A stretch of 14,844 nucleotides of DNA from CAIOZW01 sp049317725 (GTDB lineage Bacteria; Acidobacteriota; Blastocatellia; RBC074). The notes below the pieces were generated by a model. It worked only from the letters and a program-made list of their open reading frames with translations, had not been told where the DNA came from and searched no databases. Position numbers and translations under genes: made by a program. The DNA is taken from NCBI GenBank assembly GCA_049317725.1, contig JBMOHS010000098.1, positions 1 through 14,844 of the forward strand. Direction: 5' to 3'. This document shows, one piece after another, positions 6,548-14,844 of the stretch. Each line of letters starts with the position of its first letter. Position 1 is the first letter of the stretch.

Positions 6548-6949
6548 TCCCCCACCTTTCGACGATCCATGCCTGTAAAAGCTCGCCCTTGACCTGCTCC
6601 ACTCTACCGCAACCCTTGGGAGGAGAGGAAGGTGTCAGCCTGCCTTGCGGAAATTGGCCCAGCCGGGCTGAGAGATCCTGCGCAGTTGTCCCAGACCGGG
6701 CATGGCCCAAACTGATCGAGGGTCTTACAAACCTGCCAGGAGAGTGGATGGCGCGGGGAGCATCTCCCCGCGAAGTCTGGCCCGGTAGTTGCAATTTCAC
6801 CTTTCCCGGAGCGCCGTGGCCCCTGACACTCCGGGAGTGCAAGAGAGGGGGCGTCCATCGTCAGCGACGGGAGAGGCTCGCGGCGGCGGCGTCGACAAAC
6901 CAAATGGCAACTAATAGACAACCAAAGCAAGGCCAGGAGGAGGGAGTAC
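6548..6949 (+). promoter_or_regulatory. Divergent intergenic region with a structured leader upstream of the universal stress gene
   Basis: This 402-bp gap lies between the leftward BrkB-family gene and the rightward usp gene; I see no coding sequence in it. Two strong inverted repeats stand out. One is CGCGGGGAG (6752-6760) with CTCCCCGCG (6764-6772), a 9-bp stem with a 3-nt loop and no following T-run. The other is TCCCGGAG (6804-6811) with CTCCGGGA (6829-6836), enclosed by TTGCA (6789-6793) and TGCAA (6838-6842). An A-rich stretch at about 6896-6930 precedes the GGAGGAGGG ribosome binding site of usp. This may be a structured 5' leader; no known riboswitch consensus was recognised. Confidence 0.35.
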
Positions 6950-7816
6950 ATGAAGACCATACGACAGATCTTGTGCCCGGTCGATCTTGCGAGAGCGTCG
7001 CGCCAAGCGGTGCAGTATGCCACGGCGATGGCGAAGGCCTGTGAGGCACGATTGACGGTCTGCCACTGCCTTAGTCCAATGGATTACCATGCCGAGGAGA
7101 AGCGCCAGGCGGCAGAGGACCAGTTGAGAGCACTGGTGCAGTCGTCGATGCCGGAAGAGGGGGAAGCGTGGCTCGACTGGGAGGCAGTGACGATCGACGG
7201 AGACCCGATCATCGGCGTGATGGCGGAGGCGGGGAGGCGAGGTGTCGACCTGATCATTCTCGAATCGCGGCGCAGACCCTTGGGGGCAGCCATCTTCGGA
7301 TCGACGGCGGAGGCGATCTGTCGGGAAGCGATCTGCCCCGTGCTGGTGCTGCACCGGGAGGAACGGGAATGGCAAGGGGAGTGGGAAGGGGATCTCGCGC
7401 CGAGGCGCATTCTAGCGGCGCAGGACTTCTCGCGCGCGGGCGATGCCGCGCTGGCCTTTGCGACGGTGCTGGCCGCAGAGCACCAGGCTGAGCTGCACCT
7501 GCTCCATGTCGTCCCAGAGGACTATCCGGAGACTCCTCCTGGCTTCGAGTTCATCGAGCAGCAGTTGGAAGAGATGGTCTCTGAAGAGGCCAGGCTATGG
7601 TGTACAGTCAAGCCGGCGGTCCGAGCGGGGCGACCGGCCGAGGAGATTCTGACCTTGGCGGAGCAGGAAGAGATGGACCTGATCTGTCTGGGGCGGCATC
7701 GGGAAGAGGGGGAGTGGCGAGAGCTGTTCGGGACCAACACCGATTTCGTGCTGCGCCAAGCGACGTGTCCGGTCCTAGTCGCCCCGCCCGGACCGCAGCC
7801 GGCGGCGCGGGAGTGA
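6950..7816 (+). CDS. Tandem-domain universal stress protein (UspA family)
   Basis: Cytoplasmic stress protein of 288 aa made of two Usp domains (~1-137 and ~149-283), each ~140 aa with the usual beginning (ILCPVD at 7-12; ILAAQDFS at 153-160) and end (CPVLVLH; CPVLVAPP). Usp domains bind ATP through a G-x2-G-x9-G-S/T loop. Domain 1 keeps the terminal FGST but has ESRRRP where the first glycines usually are. Domain 2 has GRHREEGEWRELFGT, only partly matching. ATP binding may therefore be weakened. The ATG follows a very strong GGAGGAGGG site. The upstream leader is rich in inverted repeats. A 249-nt gap separates it from the next gene, so it is probably a separate transcription unit. Confidence 0.93.
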   Translation: MKTIRQILCPVDLARASRQAVQYATAMAKACEARLTVCHCLSPMDYHAEEKRQAAEDQLRALVQSSMPEEGEAWLDWEAVTIDGDPIIGVMAEAGRRGVDLIILESRRRPLGAAIFGSTAEAICREAICPVLVLHREEREWQGEWEGDLAPRRILAAQDFSRAGDAALAFATVLAAEHQAELHLLHVVPEDYPETPPGFEFIEQQLEEMVSEEARLWCTVKPAVRAGRPAEEILTLAEQEEMDLICLGRHREEGEWRELFGTNTDFVLRQATCPVLVAPPGPQPAARE

Positions 7817-8065
7817 GGGGTCGTTCCGCGAGGTGGGAGCGGGGATTTGCGCCCCGGGCGGTCTCCATGGTTCAATCGCTCGTCGATGGCTGACCGTGCC
7901 GCGAGAGAGTGACCTGGTCGGCCTGCGAGGTGCAGTGGCCGCACGAGTGGCCCGATCACCCCCTCTCTCCCTCACGCGTTTCAGAGTTTCCGTCCTGATG
8001 GGAAGAGGGGGGGCAGGCGAGAGACGGAACAACCCGGGCCCGCCGAATGGGCCGCTGGAAACTGA

Positions 8066-9568
8066 ATGAGAAAAGGACCCAAGCCGACCTTCCCCGCGCC
8101 GATCTATGCCGAGACGGTGCTCACCCCCAACTTCGTCGAGAGCCAGCGATTCTTCTTCGAGCCGCTGATGGAGCTGCACGCCGCGCACGCGCTGATGCTC
8201 TACCGGCAACGGATTCTCCGGAAAGAGGAGGCAGCGTCGCTGTTGCGCGGGCTTGGGCAGCTCGATCGGGAGAAGATCCTCCGGGCGCGCTACGACGGAA
8301 CGGTCGAGGACCTCTTCTTCTACATCGAGCGGGAGCTGGCGGGAGAGGTCGGAGAGGAGCTGGCCGGACGTCTTCACATCGCCCGCAGCCGCAATGACAT
8401 CGACGTCACCCTCTACCGCATGCAGTTGCGCCGCGAGGTGCTCTCGCTGACCGAGGCGATCGAGAACCTTCGGGGAGTGCTGCACGACCTCGCCAAGCGC
8501 AACCTGCAGACCGTCATGCCGGCGCACACCCATACCCAGCCGGCGCAGCCAACCACGCTGGCCCATTACCTCTCGGCAGCAATCGAATTCCTGACCCGGG
8601 ATCTGCGACGGCTGCGGGCGGCCTTTGCGGCGATCAACCAGAACCCCCTCGGGGCCTGCGCGATCACCACCACCGGCTTTCCGATCGACCGGGAGCGGAC
8701 GATGGAGCTGCTCGGCTTTGAAGGCTTGGTCGAGAACTCCTACTACGCGATTGGAGGAATCGACTATCTGCTCGAAGCGATGGGGGTGATCGCCACCTCG
8801 ATGGTCAGCCTCGGCAAGCTGACCCAGGATCTGCTCCTCTGGGCGACGCAGGAGGTAGCCTTCCTGACGCTCCATGACGGATTCGTGCAGGGCAGTTCGA
8901 TCATGCCGCAGAAGCGCAATCCGGTGGCCCTCGAGCACGCTCGGATTCTGCTGAGTAAGGGGTTTGCGCAGGCACAGGCAGTCATGACCAGTGTTCACAA
9001 TACGCCCTTCGGCGACATCAACGACGTCGAGGACGATCTGCAGCCACTGATCCGGTCGACGTTTGACGATGCCCGACGGGGGGTCCGGCTCTTGGCCGGG
9101 GCGGTGGAGGCGATCGAGCTCGACGTTGCGGCCCTGCGCGAGAAGGCCAAAGGCAGCTTTCTGACCATGACGGAACTGGCCGACACCCTGACGCGGGAGG
9201 AGGGGCTCAGCTTCAAGATGGCCCACCGCCTGGTCGGTGGGACAGCACGACGGCTCGGGCGGGTCGATGCCTCCCACGAAGAGATCGTCGCGGCGCTCTG
9301 CTTGGTCGCGGAGGAGCTGCTCGGGAGGCCCTTGCAGACGACCCGCGAACGGCTGGTCGAGGCGCTCTGCCCCCTCCATTTCGTCAAGGTGCGGAACGGC
9401 ATCGGGGGGCCGGCCCCGGACCAGGTCGCCGCCTTCCTTGGCCGCACGCGCGAGGCCGCCGCCGAGGACCAGCGGTGGCTTCGTCAAAAGCGGGCGCTGC
9501 TCGAAGGTTATCCGCGGAAGATCGCGCGGGAGGTCGCCCGGCTGACGTCGGCGCAGCCGGGGTCTTGA
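8066..9568 (+). CDS. argH: Argininosuccinate lyase family protein (fumarase/aspartase superfamily)
   Basis: Predicted C-N lyase releasing fumarate. Classical ArgH splits argininosuccinate into arginine and fumarate in the last step of arginine synthesis. The protein is 500 aa; classical ArgH is about 460. Visible motifs are AAHALML (39-45), GRLHIARSRNDID (101-113), the catalytic-His block HTHTQPAQPTT (154-164) and the flexible catalytic-Ser loop GSSIMPQKRNP (276-286). The family signature SRNDQ reads SRNDI here, and the usual WGGRF N-terminus is absent. Both suggest a paralogue with another N-succinyl substrate; EDDS lyase is a characterised example of such an ArgH-like enzyme. The ATG at 8066 has only a weak Shine-Dalgarno. 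The Rieske oxygenase gene follows 31 nt downstream, so a catabolic role is as plausible as arginine synthesis. Superfamily certain, substrate open. Confidence 0.88.
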   Translation: MRKGPKPTFPAPIYAETVLTPNFVESQRFFFEPLMELHAAHALMLYRQRILRKEEAASLLRGLGQLDREKILRARYDGTVEDLFFYIERELAGEVGEELAGRLHIARSRNDIDVTLYRMQLRREVLSLTEAIENLRGVLHDLAKRNLQTVMPAHTHTQPAQPTTLAHYLSAAIEFLTRDLRRLRAAFAAINQNPLGACAITTTGFPIDRERTMELLGFEGLVENSYYAIGGIDYLLEAMGVIATSMVSLGKLTQDLLLWATQEVAFLTLHDGFVQGSSIMPQKRNPVALEHARILLSKGFAQAQAVMTSVHNTPFGDINDVEDDLQPLIRSTFDDARRGVRLLAGAVEAIELDVAALREKAKGSFLTMTELADTLTREEGLSFKMAHRLVGGTARRLGRVDASHEEIVAALCLVAEELLGRPLQTTRERLVEALCPLHFVKVRNGIGGPAPDQVAAFLGRTREAAAEDQRWLRQKRALLEGYPRKIAREVARLTSAQPGS

Positions 9569-9599
9569 GGAGAGGGCAGCAGGAGCTTGGAGGGCGAGG

Positions 9600-10705
9600 A
9601 TGGCGAGCTGGAGATTCGACTTCGAGATCGACCCGCGCATCGAGGCGGCCGAGACGCTGCCTTCCTCTTGCTATCGCTCGCCCGAGATCGACGAGTCGGA
9701 GCGGGAGCGGATCTTCGCGTCGAGCTGGCAGTTGGTCGGACGGCTGACCTCGCTGCCTCATCCTGGATCCTTCTTCACGACGACGGTCGCGGGTGAGCCG
9801 CTGCTGCTGGTCCGGGGGATGGACGTGAGGGTTCGGGGCTTCCATAACGTCTGCCGCCACCGGGCGGGACCTCTTGCCAGCGGAAGCGGGACGTGTCAGC
9901 GCTTGCGTTGCGGATACCACGGCTGGACGTACGACTTGAGCGGTCGGCTGATCGGAGTGCCGGACTTCGAGGGGGTCGAGAACTTCCCACGGGACGAGAT
10001 CGGGCTGCGCGAGGTCGAGGTCGATCTCTGGGAGTCGTTTCTCTTTGTTCGCCTCCAACCGGTCGGACCGGGCCTCCTCGACCTGCTCGGGGAGATCCCT
10101 GCCCGGGTCGCCCCCAGCCGGATCGACGAGATGCAGTGGGCGGCCCGTCGCGACTATGTCATCGAGTGCAACTGGAAGGTCTATGTCGACAACTACGTCG
10201 AGGGGTACCACGTCCCGATCGTCCACCCCTCGCTGATGCGCGAGATCGACTATTCCCGCTACCGGACGATTCCCGCGCGCTACTCGTCGCTGCAGGACGC
10301 GCCGATCCGCACCGGCCCAGAGGGCGGAGGGACCTACCGGCCGAGTGAGACGCAGGGCGAGATGCTCTACTACTGGATCTTCCCCAACCTTATGCTCAAC
10401 CTTCACCCGGACAACCTCTCGACCAACCTGATCGTCCCCCTCGGGCCGACCCGCACCTTGACGATCTTCGAGTGGTACACCCACGACCTTGATCGACAAG
10501 GCCAGCGGGAGCGGATCGAGGAGGTCGTCCGCCTCAGCGACGAGATCCAACAGGAGGACATCGCCATCTGCGAAGCCGTGCAACGGGGATTGGGATCGAG
10601 TGCCTACCATCGTGGCCGCTACTCCCCGAGGCGGGAGAATGGACTCCACCACTTTCACCTTCTCTGGCAGGAATGGATGAGCCGGGAGGGAGGAGCAGAA
10701 CGCGC

Positions 10706-10709
<4 letters not shown>
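9600..10709 (+). CDS. Rieske non-heme iron oxygenase, alpha (catalytic) subunit
   Basis: Oxygenase component that uses O2 and electrons from a separate reductase to hydroxylate or demethylate an organic substrate; it acts in the cytoplasm. It has 369 aa. The N-terminal Rieske domain binds a [2Fe-2S] cluster through Cys85, His87 (CRHRAG) and Cys104, His107 (CGYHGW). The C-terminal domain carries the mononuclear iron site, His204 and His209 in EGYHVPIVHP plus Asp320 in QEDIAICEAVQRGL. The residue that relays electrons between the two centres aligns with Glu201, not the Asp of naphthalene dioxygenase, as in carnitine monooxygenase CntA. No beta subunit, ferredoxin or reductase gene is visible, so reducing partners must lie elsewhere. 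Shine-Dalgarno GGAGGG is 5 nt before the ATG. The stop overlaps the next start (ATGA), implying coupled translation. Substrate unknown. Confidence 0.92.
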
Positions 10710-12253
<1,544 letters not shown>

Positions 12254-12286
12254 AATGGCCCCCCACCGGAAGGAGAGGAGGAACAG

Positions 12287-12778
12287 ATGAAGCCCAATCG
12301 ATCGATCCGCATCGCCCTGATCGGCCTCTGGCTGGGGGTCATGGCCTCGTTCAGTTGGATCGTTGCCCCGGTGGCCTTCAGCGTCCTCCGCAACCCGGCA
12401 CTCGCCGGCAACATCGTCTCCCGCCACCTCATGATCACCGAATGGATTGGCATCGCCCTGGGGATAATCCTCCTCGCGCTGCTTTGGCGGGAGGTGCGCC
12501 AGGAGGGGGGAGGCTACGACTGGCGGATCGAGGCGGGCCTGCTCCTCTCGATGGTCGGGGCAATGGCCGTCTCCCGGGCGTGGGTCTCGCGCACCCTCCA
12601 CCAGATCCGGCTCGAGTTCGGGGAGCGGCTGCAGACCCTCCCTCCCGATGACCCGACGCGGCAGACCTTCGACCTGCTCCATCAAGTCTCCGTCGGGTTG
12701 ATGGGGTGGACGATGCTCGCCGCCGTCCTGCTCCTTGTCCGGCTGATCCGCACGCCCTCGCTCCGCTCGCGCCCCTGA
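12287..12778 (+). CDS. DUF4149 family membrane protein
   Basis: Small integral membrane protein of 163 aa with no established function. Four hydrophobic helices are apparent at about 8-30, 50-67, 82-100 and 133-153. The first helix contains the typical VAPVAFSVL segment, and an RNPALAGNIVSRH loop follows, matching the DUF4149/TMEM205-like pattern. A charged loop (residues 104-126) separates helices 3 and 4. The start is clear, with AAGGAGAGGAGG upstream of the ATG. It follows the carboxyltransferase gene by 33 nt and is likely the last gene of that operon, without any evident biochemical link. Confidence 0.82.
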   Translation: MKPNRSIRIALIGLWLGVMASFSWIVAPVAFSVLRNPALAGNIVSRHLMITEWIGIALGIILLALLWREVRQEGGGYDWRIEAGLLLSMVGAMAVSRAWVSRTLHQIRLEFGERLQTLPPDDPTRQTFDLLHQVSVGLMGWTMLAAVLLLVRLIRTPSLRSRP

Positions 12779-12978
12779 CGCGAAGCCCGCCGGGTCGTGA
12801 CGGAATCGATCTCGGCTTGGCAGTCAACTCGGGAAGTGGGTCAAGGTGCAGACTGAGGCATTTGATCCTTGGGGCCGCCCGAAGACCATGTATCAGGATT
12901 CAGTCATTTTTTCCAGCTTTTGGGCCTGCGGGCATTTGAATAGCCAAGCTGGTTCACCCCCACACGGCCAGTGTGAGT

Positions 12979-13044
12979 TGTAGGGGCAACCCTTGTGGTT
13001 GCCCCATCTTTCCTTCAACCGAGACTGGGGCAGGAACAAGGCCT
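12979..13044. repeat. Palindromic intergenic repeat, copy 1
   Basis: It begins TGTAGGGGC and contains the perfect hairpin GGGGCAACC (12983-12991) / GGTTGCCCC (12997-13005). Positions 12998-13044 match copy 2 (13111-13157) at 44 of 47 bases. The right terminus found in copy 2 is missing here, where the sequence continues into a GC-rich hairpin. It resembles REP/MITE-like repeats found scattered between genes in many environmental genomes. Confidence 0.75.
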
Positions 13045-13101
13045 CCTGGGTGCGCGGGCCTCCGGCCCGCATGGTCCTCCCCAAGCCTGCTCCCAGAGAT
13101 C

Positions 13102-13166
13102 TGTAGGGGCGTTGCCCCATCTTTCCTTGAAGCGAGACTGGGGCAGGCACAAGGCCTGCCCCTACA
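13102..13166. repeat. Palindromic intergenic repeat, copy 2, with 9-bp terminal inverted repeats
   Basis: A 65-bp element bounded by perfect inverted termini TGTAGGGGC (13102-13110) and GCCCCTACA (13158-13166). It shares the 47-bp core of copy 1 with 3 mismatches and has an internal inverted repeat, GGGCAGGC facing GCCTGCCC. The element is too short to code and is MITE/REP-like. No flanking target duplication is obvious. Confidence 0.78.
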
Positions 13167-13249
13167 AATCGCAGTGGCCCTCTCTTTTAGCCTATCATTG
13201 GGCAAAGACGACCCCTCACCACCGGTATGATCCGAGCCACCCATCGTAC

Positions 13250-13568
13250 TCACCAGAGTCGGGGTACACCATAGGCCTCGAATGACGCATCGACGCCGAC
13301 AATCGATAACCCATCTCGCTGCGCGTGAACGACAATCATCCTGTCAAACGGATCCCGGTGCTGAGAATTGGGAAAGGGTCGACGTCGTGATGAACTCAAG
13401 ATCGAGGAATGCGATGAGCTGACCCGACTCCGCCATGAAGATCGCCAATCTCTGAAGATGGGATTGGGGCTGACCGATCCGGCACTCTGCCCGACTCCCC
13501 GGGGTGAGGGTTGCTGCCACCTCCACGGACAATATCCCTGAATCGGTCTCAGCCGGCAATCTCGGCAC
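13250..13568 (-). pseudogene. Degraded PIN-domain (VapC-type) toxin
   Basis: The reverse strand at 13250-13360 encodes a clear PIN-domain C-terminus: HRDPFDRMIVVHAQRDGL, then a segment ending EAYGVPRLW and a stop, as in many VapC ribonucleases. The region just upstream (13344-13568) is open only in another frame and encodes PIN-like sequence with VEVAATL and a segment ending FLDLEFITT. The two parts are out of frame, and the N-terminal part with the first catalytic Asp is absent. No antitoxin gene is seen. I read this as the frameshifted, 5'-truncated remnant of a VapC toxin; two overlapping remnants of different PIN genes is an alternative. Confidence 0.5.
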
Positions 13569-13631
13569 TCCTCAGCGACTGAGCCCTGATCGCCACTGGA
13601 GAGCCGCAGGGCGGAAGGAGAGTGGAGCGAG

Positions 13632-13715
13632 TGCCGAGGGCGGGACTCGAACCCGCACGACCTTGCGGTCAGGGGATTTTAAGTCCCCTGTGTCTACCGA
13701 TTTCACCACCCCGGC
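13632..13715 (-). tRNA. tRNA-Leu (anticodon UAA)
   Basis: This 84-nt cloverleaf reads on the minus strand. The acceptor arm GCCGGGG pairs with CCTCGGC, followed by discriminator A. The anticodon arm GGGGA-CTTAAAA-TCCCC gives UAA, which reads UUA leucine codons. A long variable arm (TGACCGCAAGGTCG) confirms a class II leucine tRNA, and the T arm GCGGG-TTCGAGT-CCCGC is canonical. CCA is not encoded. It lies 31 nt downstream of wecB on the same strand. Confidence 0.97.
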
Positions 13716-13731
13716 GTAGGGAATGTCCCAG

Positions 13732-13760
13732 ACTATACGACGATTTCTATCTTCCGACAA
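13732..13760 (-). promoter_or_regulatory. Candidate sigma-70 promoter for tRNA-Leu
   Basis: On the minus strand a -35-like TTGTCG (13755-13760, 4/6 to consensus) and a -10 TATAGT (13732-13737, 5/6) are separated by exactly 17 nt. The -10 box ends 16 nt before the mature tRNA 5' end, which is suitable spacing. The -35 box overlaps the 3' end of wecB, so the tRNA can be transcribed independently. Confidence 0.55.
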
Positions 13761-14844
13761 TACGAGTGAGGATTCGCTGGCTGGCAAGACCATCGCCGTA
13801 GGGATTGACAGCGGTGGCCATGCGGCGGTAGGCCTCGGGATTGGTGAGGAGAGTCGTGACCGCCTCGACGATGCGGAGGGGGTCCGTGCCGACCAGTTGA
13901 ACGGTCCCGGCGGCAACCCCTTCGGGGCGTTCGGTAACTTCGCGCAGCACGAGGACGGGCTTGCCAAGGCCCGGGGCCTCTTCCTGAATCCCCCCCGAGT
14001 CGGTCAGGACGAAGGAGGAGGCCTTCATCAGGTGGACGAGGGGCAGGTAGTCGAGGGGGGGCAGCAGATGCACGTTGGGGAGGCCTGCCAGATTGGCTTC
14101 AACGGGCCCGCGGACATTGGGGTTGAGATGGACAGGGTAGACGAGGTGGACCGACGGGAAGCGGGTCGCGATCGTCCGCAGGGCGGTGCAGATATCGCGC
14201 AACGGGGCCCCGAAGTTCTCGCGCCGATGCGCAGTGACGAGGACGAGCGGGGCCTCTCGCGGCAGCCCGGCGAGCGGTCCCTCCGTCCAGTCATACGGGC
14301 AACCCGCGACCGTCTGGAGCGCATCTATGACGGTGTTTCCAGTGACCTCGATCCCGTCAGGAGAGATGCCTTCCCGCAAGAGATTCTCCGCCGATTGCGG
14401 GGTCGGGGCAAAGTGGAGGTCGGCGATCGCATCGGCGATGCGCCGATTGACCTCCTCCGGAAAGGGTTGCCATTTGTCCCAGGTACGGAGGCCGGCCTCG
14501 ACGTGACCCACCCGACATTGATGATAGAAGGCAGCGAGGGATCCGACCATGGCGGTCGTCGTATCCCCCTGGGTCAAGACCCAGTCCGGACGCTCGGCGG
14601 CGAGAATGGGATCGAGTCGCCGGATCGCCTCCGCCGTCAATGTCGAGAGGGACTGATTGGCCTGCATCAGATTCAGGTCATGGTCGGGAACGAGGCCAAA
14701 GAGGGTCAGGACCTGATCGAGCATCTCCCGGTGCTGACCCGTAACACAGACGACGCTGGCGACCTCCGGATAGCTCTGCCGGAGGCGCGCGAGGATCGGC
14801 GCCATCTTGATCGCTTCGGGGCGTGTCCCAAAAATCGAGAGAAT
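13747..14844 (-). CDS. wecB: UDP-N-acetylglucosamine 2-epimerase, non-hydrolysing (5' end outside window)
   Basis: Cytoplasmic enzyme interconverting UDP-GlcNAc and UDP-ManNAc, the entry to ManNAc-containing surface polysaccharides. 365 codons are in the window; the open frame continues through SIFGTRPEAIKMAPI to the edge, so only a few N-terminal residues are missing. GT-B fold signatures are visible: TQGDTTTAMVG, GHVEAGLRTWDKWQPFPEE, TAHRRENFG and DSGGIQEEAPGLGKPVLVLR, then TERPEG. Residues equivalent to the E. coli WecB active-site Asp95, Glu117, Glu131 and His213 are all present in those motifs (Asp in GDTTT, Glu in HVEAG, Glu in PEE, His in TAHRR). The total length suits the ~370-380 aa family. 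No other polysaccharide gene is in view. Confidence 0.95.
   Translation of the reverse strand: MLSIFGTRPEAIKMAPILARLRQSYPEVASVVCVTGQHREMLDQVLTLFGLVPDHDLNLMQANQSLSTLTAEAIRRLDPILAAERPDWVLTQGDTTTAMVGSLAAFYHQCRVGHVEAGLRTWDKWQPFPEEVNRRIADAIADLHFAPTPQSAENLLREGISPDGIEVTGNTVIDALQTVAGCPYDWTEGPLAGLPREAPLVLVTAHRRENFGAPLRDICTALRTIATRFPSVHLVYPVHLNPNVRGPVEANLAGLPNVHLLPPLDYLPLVHLMKASSFVLTDSGGIQEEAPGLGKPVLVLREVTERPEGVAAGTVQLVGTDPLRIVEAVTTLLTNPEAYRRMATAVNPYGDGLASQRILTRIVGR

Larger units (their letters stand above)
12779..13249. other. Intergenic zone with palindromic repeats, no gene recognised
   Basis: This 471-bp stretch follows the DUF4149 gene. The first ~200 bp shows nothing I can name. From 12979 to 13166 it holds two related palindromic repeats (listed separately) and, between them, a hairpin GCGGGCC (13054-13060) / GGCCCGC (13064-13070) with a 3-nt loop. 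The rest, up to the PIN remnant, is featureless. Short frames here lack coding signatures. Confidence 0.6.

Noticed and set aside
5651..6592. Plus-strand Glu/Gly/Gln-rich 313-codon frame
   Set aside because: It is the antisense of the BrkB-family membrane protein; the acidic, repetitive composition is what antisense of hydrophobic codons yields.
6660..6750. TPP riboswitch-like words (GGCTGAGA, CTGATC) upstream of usp
   Set aside because: Spacing and the remaining TPP core are absent, and a thiamine switch before a stress gene is unlikely.
7775..9640. 621-codon open frame on the minus strand
   Set aside because: It is antisense to the ArgH-family gene, whose protein has unmistakable motifs. 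The mirrored frame is open because of GC-rich codon bias and has no recognisable domain.
12979..13166. Possible CRISPR array
   Set aside because: There are only two imperfect copies, the units are themselves long palindromes with terminal inverted repeats, and there is no regular repeat-spacer spacing.

Overview
The window comes from a GC-rich bacterium. Gene content (secreted S9 peptidase, two-domain universal stress protein, Rieske oxygenase, biotin-dependent acyl-CoA carboxylase beta subunit, DUF4149 protein), a tRNA-Leu without an encoded CCA end and palindromic 'TGTAGGGGC' intergenic repeats would suit a Chloroflexota-like or similar environmental lineage. I cannot fix the phylum from the sequence, so this is a weak inference.

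Layout. (1) 1-1991, minus strand: most of a secreted S9C-type prolyl oligopeptidase, cut by the window start. (2) 2361-5585, plus strand: a compact WYL-regulator / cas5c / cas7c cluster. The last two proteins carry clear signatures of the type I-C CRISPR subunits Cas5c (Cas5d, Csd5) and Cas7c (Csd2). No cas8c, cas3, cas4, cas1, cas2 or CRISPR array lies beside them; the flanks are the peptidase and a YihY/BrkB membrane protein. (3) 5672-6547, minus strand: the YihY/BrkB protein, convergent with cas7c. (4) 6950-12778, plus strand: a universal stress protein, then a tight run of an argininosuccinate-lyase-family enzyme, a Rieske oxygenase alpha subunit, an acyl-CoA carboxyltransferase beta subunit and a DUF4149 membrane protein. 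The oxygenase and carboxyltransferase genes overlap by 4 nt (ATGA). (5) 12779-13631: an intergenic zone with palindromic repeats and a broken PIN/VapC toxin gene. (6) 13632-14844, minus strand: tRNA-Leu(UAA) with a recognisable promoter, preceded by wecB (UDP-GlcNAc 2-epimerase), which runs off the window end.

The most interesting part is region 2. Both cas genes are intact, have strong ribosome binding sites and lie directly downstream of a WYL-domain regulator. They keep only the RNA-binding backbone subunits of a type I-C Cascade, and residues aligned by eye with the Cas5d endonuclease Lys/His pair look substituted. The 69-nt leader between the regulator and cas5c can fold in mutually exclusive ways that either expose or bury the cas5c Shine-Dalgarno, and one hairpin is followed by GTGGAT as in type I-C repeats. 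A stand-alone, possibly self-regulated Cas5c-Cas7c RNA-binding complex is a reasonable hypothesis; a remnant of a lost system, or an effector working with components encoded elsewhere, are the alternatives.
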